The notes: generated by a model not told the origin, from the letters alone. Positions 53,271 through 62,669 are shown, counted from the stretch's first letter. The stretch is 64,000 bases of DNA from Catonella sp963539695 (GCA_963539695.1 CAUTOC010000007.1:4332-68331); one strand, 5' to 3'. Made by a program: numbers and translations.

Positions 53271-53493
53271 ATATTTCTCCATATTTTTATTAAATTTCAC
53301 TTTATTCAGTTGATATATTTTAATATACCACATTTTTTGTTTTTAATATATAGAATATTTTAACTATTTTTTTATTGATAAATTTTAATCAGTTCTATAA
53401 GCATTAATTATTTACTTCAAAATACTTTTATGTTGATTTAATAAGTGTTACAATAAAGCTAAATTTGATATAAGCATTGTGAAAGAGGAAAAT

Positions 53494-54489
53494 ATGATAC
53501 AGGATATTTTAAACAACAGTTATGACAACAGTTACAATCCACACGCAAAACCTGACGGTAACAGTTTTATAGTATTTTTCAAAAACAACAGTCTGCTTTG
53601 TCACGCAAAAGGAAATATTAAAAGCCTTTAAAATGCAGTTCCCGGAAAAGCTGAAAGTGAAGAAATTATATGGAACCTTCCTACATTTAATGAAATTAAC
53701 AAAATTATAAATTTACATGTTAATAAACTCATTTATCTTTTTAAAATAAAACTAAACGAAGGCGAAAAAGAATTTTATTTTTTAAAAGATGAAACTATTT
53801 TTAATAATATTGCTCTTGATTATAACAAAATTACCTCTTCAAATGATTATCCTCAAAATAATTATTTTGGAAATTTGGATGAAAGTTATTATTATCTTCC
53901 TGTCCTCAAATTTCGTTCCCTTAAACCTCTCACCACCTCCTTTGCAGTTATAACTGCTTGGCAGCTTTACTCTTGGTATAGGGATAATACCTACTGCGGA
54001 AGATGCTCTCAAAAAACAATCCTTGATGATAAAGAGCGTATGGTGAAATGCCCTGAATGTGGAAATATGATTTATCCTAAAATCTGCCCCGGTGTCATAG
54101 TTGGAATCATAAATAAAGGGAGATTACTGCTCACCAAATATGCAAAAAAAGGCTATAATCGTTATGCCCTTGTCGCAGGCTTTACGGAAATTGGTGAAAG
54201 TCTTGAAGAAAGTGCCAAAAGAGAGGCTTTTGAAGAAGTGGGACTTATTCTAAAAAACATAACCTTCTACAAAAGTCAGCCTTGGTCCGCCTCTTCTTCT
54301 CTGCTTGCAGGTTTTTTTGCTGAAATTGAGGGCAGTGATGAAATAGTGCTTGAAACAGACGAATTGAAAGAAGGTACATGGTTTTATCCCGAAGATATAG
54401 TTAAAATGTATGAAGGAGTAAGCCTTACTGAAGAAATGATTAATTACTTTGCAGACGGAAAAATGGATGAGAAGTGGTACAGACGATAA
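53494..54489 (+). pseudogene. nudC: NADH pyrophosphatase (nudC), interrupted by an in-frame stop
   Basis: The gene starts at 53494 after AGAGGAAA and would give about 331 residues, but codon 46 is TAA (53629-53631); family-like sequence continues in the same frame on both sides. The remaining 204 codons from the ATG at 53875 hold the zinc site (CGRC and CPECG), the Nudix box (G-x5-E-x7-REAFEEVG) and the downstream NudC signature SQPWSASSSLLAGF. The family hydrolyses NADH and NAD-capped RNA. The internal ATG has only a weak ribosome site, so either a shorter enzyme is made, or the stop is read through, or the gene is dead. It is divergent from the leuA fusion gene. Confidence 0.8.
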
Positions 54490-54507
54490 ATTCGATCACT
54501 TCTCATC
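54466..54507. terminator. Hairpin at the end of nudC and ung
   Basis: GATGAGAAGTG and CACTTCTCATC, an 11-base-pair perfect stem with a 20-base loop, covers the last codons of nudC. On the minus strand it is followed by CATTTTTC, which suits the end of ung. Confidence 0.55.
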
Positions 54508-54516
54508 TTCACCGCT

Positions 54517-55188
54517 TTAATTTTCAATCTGCCAGTCAATAGGTTCTACTCCATTTGCCGCAAGAAACTCATTAGCTCTCTTAAAATGCCCATTTCCCAT
54601 AAAGCCCCTGTGTGCCGACAACGGGCTTGGGTGAGGTGACTCAAGTATCAAATGTTTCGGATTATTTAACATCTCTTTCTTACTTCTTGCCGGTCTTCCC
54701 CATAACAAATATACTATAGGTCTGTCTTCTTTATTTACAGCTTCAATAAGTGCATCAGTAAAACTTTCCCAGCCTTTACCCTGATGTGAAAATGCGGCAT
54801 GTGCTCTCACCGTTAAAAGTGTATTCAAAAGTAAAACTCCCTGCTTTGCCCATTTTCTAAGAGAACCCGACTCAGGTATATAACATCCTAATTCATCTTG
54901 CAATTCTTTATAAATATTTTGGAGTGAAGGCGGAATTTTTTCACCGACAGGCACAGAGAAACTAAGCCCTTCAGCCTGTCCCGGCTCATGATAGGGATCC
55001 TGCCCCAATATAACCACCTTTACCTTACTAAGTGGTGTAAGATGCAAAGCATTGAAAATATCATCTGATTTGGGATAAATTATACGGCTGCTATACTCTT
55101 CTTTTAAAAAAATATATAGTTTCTTATAATATTCCTTTTTAGTTTCCTTTTCAACAACAGGAAGCCAGTCATTTGTAACACCTGCCAT
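54517..55188 (-). CDS. ung: Uracil-DNA glycosylase
   Basis: Removes uracil from DNA as the first step of base excision repair. The 223-residue length is typical. GQDPYHEPGQAEGL holds the catalytic Asp, and SPHPSPLSAHRGF holds the catalytic His and the minor-groove loop. The ATG follows AAGGAGG. It is a single gene, convergent with nudC. Confidence 0.96.
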   Translation of the reverse strand: MAGVTNDWLPVVEKETKKEYYKKLYIFLKEEYSSRIIYPKSDDIFNALHLTPLSKVKVVILGQDPYHEPGQAEGLSFSVPVGEKIPPSLQNIYKELQDELGCYIPESGSLRKWAKQGVLLLNTLLTVRAHAAFSHQGKGWESFTDALIEAVNKEDRPIVYLLWGRPARSKKEMLNNPKHLILESPHPSPLSAHRGFMGNGHFKRANEFLAANGVEPIDWQIEN

Positions 55189-55208
55189 AAATTCCTCCTT
55201 AAAATAAA

Positions 55209-55232
55209 GGTGAAAGACCTAAGCCTTCCACC
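55209..55232 (-). terminator. Hairpin terminator of the repeat-rich membrane protein gene
   Basis: On the minus strand GGTGGAAG and CTTTCACC pair around an eight-base loop, followed by TTTATTTT, about 60 bases after the stop. Confidence 0.65.
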
Positions 55233-55290
55233 CTATAGCTTTATTTGCACGGCACCTACTGCTTCGATGTGCCATTACTGAGTATTCATA

Positions 55291-56976
55291 TTATGGTACT
55301 AATTCATTTTTTTCTCTTTGGGCTTCAATAGCCTTTGTATCAAGCTTAGAAACTATTCCATATATTCTCTCACTATATTCCTGCCTGTCAACCATACCCA
55401 TCAGATCAAGCGCCTCTCTTTCAGGTATTCCATAAATCGACTGAAGTTCTGCCATTATCTGTTTCCTTACATAATCAAGATCCGTATGTATGCCTAGCTG
55501 TCTTGCAAGTGCAATATACTTATTATAACGCGAAAGCCCCTTAATTAAGGAATCCAGTGCAGATGAATAATCTCCCATAGCAAAGAAATTATTATATGAA
55601 TTTAGCTGTTTATTTACAAACATGACAGTATAAATTTTATCATGTATTTCCATATCTTTTTCTTTGATTTCAAATCCTCTTATGTTTTCATAAGCTTCTG
55701 TATACTTACGGTTCCCAAACTTATATGTGGCATTTGCAATACTTATGTCATAAGAAAAGATATTTGTACCGACTATTACAACTGCTGCCGCAACTGCAAA
55801 GAATAGGAATATTATAACTGCACCGGCTTTATTTATCTTGCCTTCCGGCTGTTCAAGCGCTTCAGCTCTTAGACGCTTCAATTCCGCTTCTTTTTTTGCA
55901 GCCTTCTTTGCTGCATCTTTAGCCGCCTTCTTAGCCTTATTATCTGCCGCCTTTTTCTTTGCCTCTTCTGCTTTTTTCCTTTTGCCGGCTTCAGCCGCCG
56001 CCTTTTTCTCTTCTTTCTTTTTAGCGGCTTCTTTTGCTTTTTCTTTCTTTGCAGCCTCTTCCTGCTCAGGTGTAGGTATAGCTGCAATTTCCTCTTCTGT
56101 CAAAGGTACATTTGCAAAAAGCTTATGGAAAACGGCAGCGAAGAATCCCTTCTTTTCCTTATCAGGTTTCTTAACGGGTTTTACAGACTTTATTTCTTCA
56201 TCTGATAAAACTTCCGGTTCTCCTATGTCATCAAGCGGATTTATTTCCGGCATTTCCGGCATAGAATCTTCTGTTAAAGCAGGACTTGCCTCATCTAAAC
56301 TTATCTCTCCGGCTTCATCCTCCTCATCCGTTCCTATCTCCGCACTTATTTCACTTCCAAGCTCCTCGCCTATCTCTACACCTATTTCACCGCCAAGCTC
56401 TTCACCTATCTCTACACCTATTTCACTGCCAAGCTCTTCACCTATTTCATCACCAAGCTCAACTCCTATATCTGCAGCTATTTCAGTTCCTAAATCAGTC
56501 TTTTCTTCATTATGAACTTCTGCCGTTTCTTCTGTATTTTCCCCTGTAACAGGCAAATCTTCTGCAGATAGCAAATTATTTCCACCTGAAAGTAACTCAT
56601 CCTGAAGTTCCATATCCTGTTCATCCTCTTTACTGTCATAATTTACAGTCTCATCAGATTCCGACACAGTATCCGTTTCATTTTCGCTCAAAATTCCTTC
56701 GGTATCTGTATTTGAATCCCCTGTCTCATTCTCAAACGGGCTTACTAAATTGTCTAAATCCATATCATCTAAAAATGAATCTTTTAAATCATTAATATTA
56801 AATTCTTCTTCCAAAGAATCAACAGTTTCATTTTTGGATGATACTTTATTATTACCGGACTTAGCACGGGCAGTAGCCTTTCGCCTCCTGTCAGTTTCGT
56901 ATGGAGGTTCCTGCCCAAGTGTCTCAAGCAGTCCATCTAGGTAAGATTCATTCTCCTTATCCAATCTATCCTCCAT
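55291..56976 (-). CDS. Membrane protein with acidic and Lys/Ala-rich repeats, unknown function
   Basis: The 561-residue protein has three parts. Residues 1-265 are acidic and disordered and contain 12-residue repeats (EIGEELGSEIGV and variants). Residues about 295-370 are a Lys/Ala/Glu-rich helix. One membrane segment follows (about residues 382-404, AVIIFLFFAVAAAVVIVG), and the remaining 150 residues outside are helical and resemble TPR-like repeats (NATYKFGNRKYTEAYENIRG and NSYNNFFAMGDYSSALDSL). It starts 28 bases after the cheV stop, and a role at the cell pole or in scaffolding is possible but unproven. The ribosome site is weak (TTTAGG). Confidence 0.7.
   Translation of the reverse strand: MEDRLDKENESYLDGLLETLGQEPPYETDRRRKATARAKSGNNKVSSKNETVDSLEEEFNINDLKDSFLDDMDLDNLVSPFENETGDSNTDTEGILSENETDTVSESDETVNYDSKEDEQDMELQDELLSGGNNLLSAEDLPVTGENTEETAEVHNEEKTDLGTEIAADIGVELGDEIGEELGSEIGVEIGEELGGEIGVEIGEELGSEISAEIGTDEEDEAGEISLDEASPALTEDSMPEMPEINPLDDIGEPEVLSDEEIKSVKPVKKPDKEKKGFFAAVFHKLFANVPLTEEEIAAIPTPEQEEAAKKEKAKEAAKKKEEKKAAAEAGKRKKAEEAKKKAADNKAKKAAKDAAKKAAKKEAELKRLRAEALEQPEGKINKAGAVIIFLFFAVAAAVVIVGTNIFSYDISIANATYKFGNRKYTEAYENIRGFEIKEKDMEIHDKIYTVMFVNKQLNSYNNFFAMGDYSSALDSLIKGLSRYNKYIALARQLGIHTDLDYVRKQIMAELQSIYGIPEREALDLMGMVDRQEYSERIYGIVSKLDTKAIEAQREKNELVP
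56349..56457. repeat. Tandem 36-base coding repeats
   Basis: Two nearly perfect 36-base units and a third, partial unit encode the 12-residue acidic repeats of the membrane protein gene. Changes between the units are few, so the copy number may vary. Confidence 0.75.
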
Positions 56977-57004
56977 CCTAAAGCATTTTCAGCTTTATTA
57001 AAAT

Positions 57005-57910
57005 TTATTTTTGTAAAACTAAATTATCAATCGCCTCTACAAGTTTTCCTATCTCCGGCTTTGTAAGCTGTGCATCTGCTCCAAGAGTCTCTCCTTTAAT
57101 CCTCATTTCATCATTGATAAGCGATGAAAAAATAACAAGAGGAATTACTCTAAGTTCATTATCATCCTTAACAAGCTTTGTAAGTCTATGTCCATCCATT
57201 CTCGGCATTTCAATATCCGTAATTATACAATGACACTGTTCAGTAGGGTCTCCTTCCGCTTTATAGCGTAAAAGTGTATTCCAAGCCTCTTCACCATTGG
57301 CTGTAGCTGTTATATTTACATATCCCGCCCTTGTAAGACAGTCAATTATCATTTTTTCAAGCATAGGAGAATCTTCCGCTATAAGAATTGGGGAATTATT
57401 TCTGTTTCTTACTCCAAGCTTATCTATATCTCTAGTTTTAATACCTGTTTCAGGATTAATGGTAGATACTATTTTTTCAAAATCCAATACAACTATGAGC
57501 CTATTATCAAATTTAATTATTCCTGTAGCTACACTTCTATCCGCATCGTTAATAGTTTCATCCGGCTTTGTTATATCAGACCAGGTAAGTCTGTGGATAC
57601 CTTGAACGCCATGCACATGGAAACCGATATTTAAGTTATTAAAGTTTGTAACTATATACATATCTTTCGTTCTGTCCGGTGACGGCGGTATCATAAGGCT
57701 TTTTGCAAGATCAACTATGGTAACTATTGTGTCTCTCGGCATAAAAATACCTTCAATCGTCTCATGTGCATTAGGAATCGGGGTAGGTTCGGTAAAAGGC
57801 ATAATCTCCTTCACCTTTGCAACATTGATACCATAATGGTTAGGACCAATGTTGAACTCAAGTACCTCCAATTCGTTAGTTCCACTTTGAAGTAAAATTC
57901 CAGTATCCAT
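57005..57910 (-). CDS. cheV: Chemotaxis coupling protein CheV
   Basis: The 301-residue protein has a CheW-like domain (about residues 12-160, with EFNIGPNHYGINVAKVKEIM and GIFMPRDTIVTIVDLAKSL) and a response-regulator receiver domain (about residues 175-300) with the phosphate-accepting Asp in CIITDIEMPRMDG. CheV couples receptors to CheA and adapts to signals by being phosphorylated. Its presence implies a chemotaxis system elsewhere in the genome, although no flagellar or receptor gene is in the window. It has a strong GGGAGG site and heads an operon with the repeat-rich membrane protein. Confidence 0.92.
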   Translation of the reverse strand: MDTGILLQSGTNELEVLEFNIGPNHYGINVAKVKEIMPFTEPTPIPNAHETIEGIFMPRDTIVTIVDLAKSLMIPPSPDRTKDMYIVTNFNNLNIGFHVHGVQGIHRLTWSDITKPDETINDADRSVATGIIKFDNRLIVVLDFEKIVSTINPETGIKTRDIDKLGVRNRNNSPILIAEDSPMLEKMIIDCLTRAGYVNITATANGEEAWNTLLRYKAEGDPTEQCHCIITDIEMPRMDGHRLTKLVKDDNELRVIPLVIFSSLINDEMRIKGETLGADAQLTKPEIGKLVEAIDNLVLQK

Positions 57911-58048
57911 AATAACCTCCCTCAGTTTTTGTCCGTATTATATTATTAATCCATTTTAGGAATGATAAAATACATAGTCGCAGTTCTTATATTATACCAT
58001 TCAATATATGTGTAGGTAAAGGGTAATTTAAATTTTAATTCAAAAATA

Positions 58049-58846
58049 TTACTGAGTTACATGCAATGTAAAGGTTTTATCCCCTTTTATTACTCTTAGT
58101 TTAGCTTTATTTTTATCTTCATTCTTAGGCACATTAAATACAATCACTCCTTTTGAGGATTTTCCGCCTCCTATAGATACCTCAAGTGACTGCATATCAT
58201 TTTCAAGAAGAGTAAGGCTTGGCTTATAGTAATTATCTCCGTCAAAAGTCAGGTTATATGAAACCCCTTCCCCCTGTGAAAATTTCTTGCCTTTTTCTGT
58301 TTTATTTCTTATGGAAAACTCAACTACATAAAGTTTCATATTATCGGCTGCCACCAATGAAAAATACCCTTCATTTTTAGGATACCTTGTGTATTCTCCC
58401 GCACCGCCGTAAACTATTTCAAAATCCTCTGTACCATACACATCACTTAGAGTTGCCGCCGTATCATTATCTCCATTTGTTCCGTTTATTATGTCAGATG
58501 AATTATCCTTGTCTTTATTATCCTCAGTTTCCTGCCCTTCCTTATCTTCAGTTTCCATACTGCCGGTATTACTGCCGGTAGAAGAATCTGTTTCCTTTGA
58601 CATTCCTTCTGAGGTCTTACCTGCCACATCAAAGTTCTCTTTTACGACACCAGGGTTCTCTCTCACTTCAAGTTCTTCCCGCAGGGTAGGCTCATAATTT
58701 CTTGTATGCCTCAGCACAAGCTTGGCGGCATATTCAGCCACCTGCTTCAGCTCTCCTTCTGAAAGTCCTGCATCTCCGACAGCACAAGCTGACAGATTAA
58801 CAGTAAGAACAGTCGCCAGTGTAAGCATTACTAATTTTTTCTTCAT
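58049..58846 (-). CDS. Lipoprotein of the two-component operon
   Basis: The 265-residue protein has a lipoprotein signal (LSAC at about residues 18-21, acylation on Cys). Residues 80-135 are a Ser/Asp/Glu/Lys-rich spacer. The C-terminal 120 residues are beta-rich (VVEFSIRNKTEKGKKFSQGEG, VIVFNVPKNEDKNKAKLRVI) and resemble DUF4352-type immunoglobulin-like lipoprotein domains. It begins 13 bases after the histidine kinase stop, so it is probably part of that system, as a sensor or accessory protein on the cell surface. Confidence 0.75.
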   Translation of the reverse strand: MKKKLVMLTLATVLTVNLSACAVGDAGLSEGELKQVAEYAAKLVLRHTRNYEPTLREELEVRENPGVVKENFDVAGKTSEGMSKETDSSTGSNTGSMETEDKEGQETEDNKDKDNSSDIINGTNGDNDTAATLSDVYGTEDFEIVYGGAGEYTRYPKNEGYFSLVAADNMKLYVVEFSIRNKTEKGKKFSQGEGVSYNLTFDGDNYYKPSLTLLENDMQSLEVSIGGGKSSKGVIVFNVPKNEDKNKAKLRVIKGDKTFTLHVTQ

Positions 58847-58859
58847 TTTCTATTCTCCT

Positions 58860-60386
58860 TTAAGCCTTAGTATCCAGTTCAAACCAAAATTCTACTCCGT
58901 TATCCCAGTTTTTTACTCCGCACTCTCTGTTCAAGGAATTCATTATAGCTTTTACTATTGAAAGCCCTATGCCGTTTCCTCCATATTCTCTGGTTCTTGC
59001 CTTATCCACCTTATAAAACTTATCCCATATTCTTTCAACATCTTCCTCGGGAATCGGCTTTCCTGTATTAAATACAGAAACTCTTACCTTATTGTCACAC
59101 TCATTTACACAGATTGCAACATCTTTTTTGCCTTTTTCATCTTTTTCAACATGATTAAGTGCATTACTTATATAATTTGTAACAACCTCTTCAACCAAAT
59201 ACTCATCAGCCCATACAAAATATGACGGTTTTCCATGTATCTCAAGTTTTGCTTCTTTTTGCTTAAAAACCATATTCATCGAACTCACAACAGAATTTAA
59301 AAGATGTATTATATCAAACCTGTCAAAATTAGGTTTATTATCTCCAAACTCAAGTTCGTTAAGGCTTAAAAGCCTCTTAACCATAGTATTCATCTTGGCA
59401 GCTTCATCTATAATAACTTCACAATAAAACTCCCTGCTTTCCTCATCTCCTTGTATATTATCCTTTAGTCCTTCTGCATAACCCTGTATCAGTGCTATCG
59501 GTGTTTTTAACTCATGTGTGACATTTGAAAGAAATTCCTTACGCATCTCTTCCGACTTCTCTCTTTTATATATATCATTTTTTAACTCATTATTTGCAGA
59601 TTTTAATGATGATATTGTACTTTCAAGTTTCTCTGAAAGTATATTTATACTATGACCCAATTCCCCCACTTCATCTTGCCTGTCCTCATCATAGCATACA
59701 TCAAAGTTAAGGTTACTTATTGATTTTGTCATCTCCGACAACCTCTGTATCGGTCTTGTAAAGCCTACTCCGATAAAATACATAATCCATGAGCCTATCA
59801 ATATAGAAGCTACTCCGACATAGGCAAAAAATGTATTAGATATTGCTGCACTTTCTGCAATGTTGTCATAATTTGTTCTAATAAAAATATAGTCTCCGGC
59901 ATCAAGAACACCATAAAGCTCTATATAGTTAACCTCAAGCCTTGAATCAAAATGTTTATAAATACTGTATTTATCAGTCCTTACTAAAAGTGCTGCCTCT
60001 TCAGCCGGCTTAGATTCATCAGTGAGCTGCAAATTATTGTAATAATCTATAATTTCACTCTGCAATCTGCGTATTTGTATATCATTAAGACTTTCAGGAT
60101 ATTTACTTTCCAAAAACATTCCGCCGGAATAATTAAAACCGTTAAATATATACAAAGATACATTCTGTTTTGAAGATAACTGCTCAAAAGCAAAACTTAA
60201 ATCCGAAACATTTTCAGGGTCATATTCGCAATTTACTTCTGAATAAGTTTCTCCAAGTTTGTTAATCTTGTAATTTTCATAATACTTTTTTAAAAACAGC
60301 CTATTAATCATCCAGCTAAAGAAAATGGTCGCACTTAACAGTGTAAGCAAAATAATTATCAATCGTATTTTAATAGAATGTTTCAT
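58860..60386 (-). CDS. Sensor histidine kinase
   Basis: The 508-residue kinase has two membrane segments (about residues 8-28 and 178-202) around an extracellular sensor domain of about 150 residues, a HAMP domain (GVGFTRPIQRLSEMTKSISNL), a phosphorylated His in NVTHELKTPIALIQGYAEGL and an ATPase domain with NALNHVEKDE, GNGIGLSIVKAI. It belongs to the group that pairs with OmpR-type regulators. It lies 30 bases downstream of the regulator gene. The stimulus is unknown. Confidence 0.93.
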   Translation of the reverse strand: MKHSIKIRLIIILLTLLSATIFFSWMINRLFLKKYYENYKINKLGETYSEVNCEYDPENVSDLSFAFEQLSSKQNVSLYIFNGFNYSGGMFLESKYPESLNDIQIRRLQSEIIDYYNNLQLTDESKPAEEAALLVRTDKYSIYKHFDSRLEVNYIELYGVLDAGDYIFIRTNYDNIAESAAISNTFFAYVGVASILIGSWIMYFIGVGFTRPIQRLSEMTKSISNLNFDVCYDEDRQDEVGELGHSINILSEKLESTISSLKSANNELKNDIYKREKSEEMRKEFLSNVTHELKTPIALIQGYAEGLKDNIQGDEESREFYCEVIIDEAAKMNTMVKRLLSLNELEFGDNKPNFDRFDIIHLLNSVVSSMNMVFKQKEAKLEIHGKPSYFVWADEYLVEEVVTNYISNALNHVEKDEKGKKDVAICVNECDNKVRVSVFNTGKPIPEEDVERIWDKFYKVDKARTREYGGNGIGLSIVKAIMNSLNRECGVKNWDNGVEFWFELDTKA

Positions 60387-60416
60387 TCAAACCTCTGATT
60401 AATGTATATTTGTGAA

Positions 60417-61088
60417 CTAAGCTTCAAATTTATAACCTATTCCCCAAATAGTTTTAATCAGTTCTCCCTTATCTCCCATTTTAGCCCTTAATTTTTTGAC
60501 ATGTGTGTCTATCGTCCTTGCATCCCCGAAATAATCATAGTTCCATACATTATTCAGGATTTTTTCTCTTGATAATGCAATTCCTTTATTAGTCATGAAA
60601 TAGAGTAAAAGTTCAAATTCTTTAACACTTAAATCAACAGATTTTCCATCAATAACAACCTCATGTGAGGCTCTGTCTATCTTAATTCCTCCTATTTCAA
60701 AACTGTCATCACCTATACCGCCCGTTCTCCTAAGTATTGCCTCCACTCTTGCCATAAGTATCTTTGGGCTAAACGGCTTGGATACATACTCATCAACGCC
60801 TAACTCAAACCCTTGAAGTTCATCTTTTTCATCAGACTTCGCAGTAAGCATAATTATCGGCACCAAAGAATGCCTTCTTATCTCTCTGCACACCTGCCAG
60901 CCATCCATTTTAGGCATCATTACATCAAGAATAATCAGTTCAATACTGCTATCCTCAAAAAAAATCTCAACAGCCTTTTCCCCGTCTTCAGCCTCTACAA
61001 CCGCATAACCTTCATGATGCAGAAAATCACTGACCAGTTTACGCATCCTGCTTTCATCATCAACTACCAGAATTTTGGCTTTTTCCAT
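60417..61088 (-). CDS. OmpR/PhoB-family response regulator
   Basis: The 223-residue protein has a receiver domain with the phosphorylated Asp in LIILDVMMPKMDGW and a winged-helix DNA-binding domain (SVKEFELLLYFMTNKGIALSREK, WNYDYFGDARTIDTHVKKLRAKM, each quoted in part). The ATG at 61088 is chosen: GGAGAGG lies just before it, and the longer start at 61103 would contain that site. Its first 29 bases overlap the preceding membrane protein gene. Confidence 0.93.
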   Translation of the reverse strand: MEKAKILVVDDESRMRKLVSDFLHHEGYAVVEAEDGEKAVEIFFEDSSIELIILDVMMPKMDGWQVCREIRRHSLVPIIMLTAKSDEKDELQGFELGVDEYVSKPFSPKILMARVEAILRRTGGIGDDSFEIGGIKIDRASHEVVIDGKSVDLSVKEFELLLYFMTNKGIALSREKILNNVWNYDYFGDARTIDTHVKKLRAKMGDKGELIKTIWGIGYKFEA

Positions 61089-61752
61089 TTTCCTCTCCAC
61101 CATTCTCAGTTTTACTATTTAAATCTAATTTCTTATCAGCCATTCCTTCAAATATTTTCTCCCTCTCATTAAGTTCTCTCTCTTTTTTTGTAAGTTCTTC
61201 CTTCCAAGACGCATATTTATCTATAATCCCCTTCTCATAAGCATCATCCGAAAAAACTTTGTCATAAGCCAAAACTCCGAACGGAACCAAAATCATAACT
61301 GCCATAAATGCAATTATTATCTTATAATTTCTCAGTTTTAATTTGAAATTATTTATCAAAATAAGGTTTCCTTCATTTTCGGCTTTCTCTTCTTCAGCCG
61401 TAAGATTATACGAACTTACATCCTTTAACATTATCTTATCAGGCATATCTTCTTTTTCTTCTATTCCTTCATTTATATTGCCCAAATACGGAATTGCCTT
61501 CATAGTCTTTCTCTGTTCAGAGTTTCTAACCAGTCTTTTTTGTGCCTCTCTTAAAAAACCGATTCCGACCGGAGTAATAAATTCTTCACTCTCCACCAAA
61601 CTGTCATAAACTTCTCTAAGTTCTGTTTCATCCTTCAGATTTTTTTCAGATTTAAGCTCAGCAACCTTATTAAGTTCTCTTCTAGCCTGCTCATAAGAAT
61701 CAGAATCATTAAAGCGATAGCCGTCCAAAATGTATTTCTTTTCCTCTCCCAT
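61060..61752 (-). CDS. Membrane protein heading the two-component operon, unknown function
   Basis: The 230-residue protein is cytoplasmic for about 140 residues, charged and helical, has one membrane segment (about residues 143-163, YKIIIAFMAVMILVPFGVLA), and then a coiled-coil tail (WKEELTKKERELNEREKIF) outside. It has no recognised domain. Its end overlaps the response regulator gene, so it is translated with it and may sense or scaffold for the kinase. Confidence 0.65.
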   Translation of the reverse strand: MGEEKKYILDGYRFNDSDSYEQARRELNKVAELKSEKNLKDETELREVYDSLVESEEFITPVGIGFLREAQKRLVRNSEQRKTMKAIPYLGNINEGIEEKEDMPDKIMLKDVSSYNLTAEEEKAENEGNLILINNFKLKLRNYKIIIAFMAVMILVPFGVLAYDKVFSDDAYEKGIIDKYASWKEELTKKERELNEREKIFEGMADKKLDLNSKTENGGEENGKSQNSGS

Positions 61753-61835
61753 TTCTTAAACCTGCCCACTCATTTATTTTATTATTTACCATACCTAATA
61801 TAGTATCACAAAAAACAGAAATATACAACAAAAAT

Positions 61836-61863
61836 AGACCCCAAAACATCTGTTTTGAGGTCT
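61836..61863 (-). terminator. Terminator of the rubrerythrin gene
   Basis: AGACC and GGTCT plus CAAAA and TTTTG make a stem of about 11 base pairs with one mismatch, followed on the minus strand by ATTTTTGTTG, 16 bases after the stop. Confidence 0.8.
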
Positions 61864-61878
61864 GCTGTCTTAGTAATA

Positions 61879-62442
61879 TTAATAATTTTCAGCTTTTTTT
61901 TGGAAATAACTCTGTGGATGATTGCACACCGGACAGACTTTAGGTGCTTTAGGTCCAACTACAATATGACCGCAGTTGATACACTGCCATATAGCATCAC
62001 CATCTGCTGAAAACACCAGTTCTCCTTTAACATTTTCAAGAAGCTTGCGGTATCTTGCTTCATGCTCTTTTTCAATCTCAGCCACCATTTCAAAAAGCTT
62101 TGCAATAGCCGGAAATCCTTCTTCTCTCGCTTCTTTGGCAAAAGAAGGATACATCTCCTGCCACTCATAAGCCTCTCCGTCTGCCGCATTCTCAAGGTTT
62201 TCTGCAGTAACACCTATACCGGAGAGAATCTTAAACCAAATCTTTGCATGTTCTTTCTCATTAACTGCCGTTTCCTCAAATATATCCGCTATCTGTACAT
62301 AGCCGTCTTTTCTTGCTTTAGATGCAAAATATGTATACTTATTTCTTGCCTGTGACTCACCTGCAAATGCTTCCAGCAGGTTCTTTTCTGTCTTGGTTCC
62401 TTTAATATTTTTTCCTAACTGTTCAAATCTGTCTTCAGCCAT
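61879..62442 (-). CDS. rbr: Rubrerythrin
   Basis: Reduces hydrogen peroxide to water in anaerobes with electrons from rubredoxin. The 187-residue protein has a four-helix di-iron domain with the ligands in AFAGESQARNKY, FEETAVNEKEHA and EIEKEHEARY, and a C-terminal rubredoxin-type iron site (CINCGHIVVG and CPVCNHPQSYF). The ATG at 62442 is chosen, because GGAGGG stands eight bases before it and the longer frame adds an unlikely N-terminus. A sigma-A-like promoter lies at 62546-62574, and Fur-type boxes lie further upstream. Confidence 0.95.
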   Translation of the reverse strand: MAEDRFEQLGKNIKGTKTEKNLLEAFAGESQARNKYTYFASKARKDGYVQIADIFEETAVNEKEHAKIWFKILSGIGVTAENLENAADGEAYEWQEMYPSFAKEAREEGFPAIAKLFEMVAEIEKEHEARYRKLLENVKGELVFSADGDAIWQCINCGHIVVGPKAPKVCPVCNHPQSYFQKKAENY

Positions 62443-62545
62443 TTTTCTATCCCTCCATTTTCTACATTTTATATTTTGCAAACAAACTGCTTATTATCCT
62501 GTAGAATATAAAGCTATCTTTATAATTTGCAAAACTCTAAGAGAG

Positions 62546-62574
62546 ATTTTAACATTTAAGTTTTAATTTTTCAA
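62546..62574 (-). promoter_or_regulatory. Likely rubrerythrin promoter
   Basis: On the minus strand TTGAAA and TAAAAT are separated by 17 bases, about 105 bases before the start codon. Confidence 0.6.
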
Positions 62575-62622
62575 TTAAATTGTGAATATTTTTAAAAAAA
62601 TTACATTAAATTGTCTGATAAA

Positions 62623-62637
62623 CGATAATGATTATTA
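62623..62637. promoter_or_regulatory. Fur-type box 1 (7-1-7) between rbr and thiT
   Basis: CGATAATGATTATTA agrees with TGATAATNATTATCA at 13 of 15 positions. It lies about 50 bases upstream of the rubrerythrin -35 box. Confidence 0.55.
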
Positions 62638-62653
62638 TATTCTTTACTACAAC

Positions 62654-62668
62654 TGATAATGAGTATCG
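62654..62668. promoter_or_regulatory. Fur-type box 2 (7-1-7) touching the thiT promoter
   Basis: TGATAATGAGTATCG agrees with the same consensus at 13 of 15 positions. It ends one base before the thiT -35 box, a place where a bound repressor would hinder RNA polymerase. Confidence 0.55.
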
Positions 62669-62669
62669 T

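Noticed and set aside
53271..53493. T-box or leucine attenuator in front of leuA
   Set aside because: No T-box consensus (such as TGGNACCGCG), leucine-rich leader peptide or terminator was found; the gap is only AT-rich.
56349..56457. CRISPR-like 36-base repeats
   Set aside because: The units are directly adjacent, without spacers, and lie in frame inside a coding region as 12-residue protein repeats.
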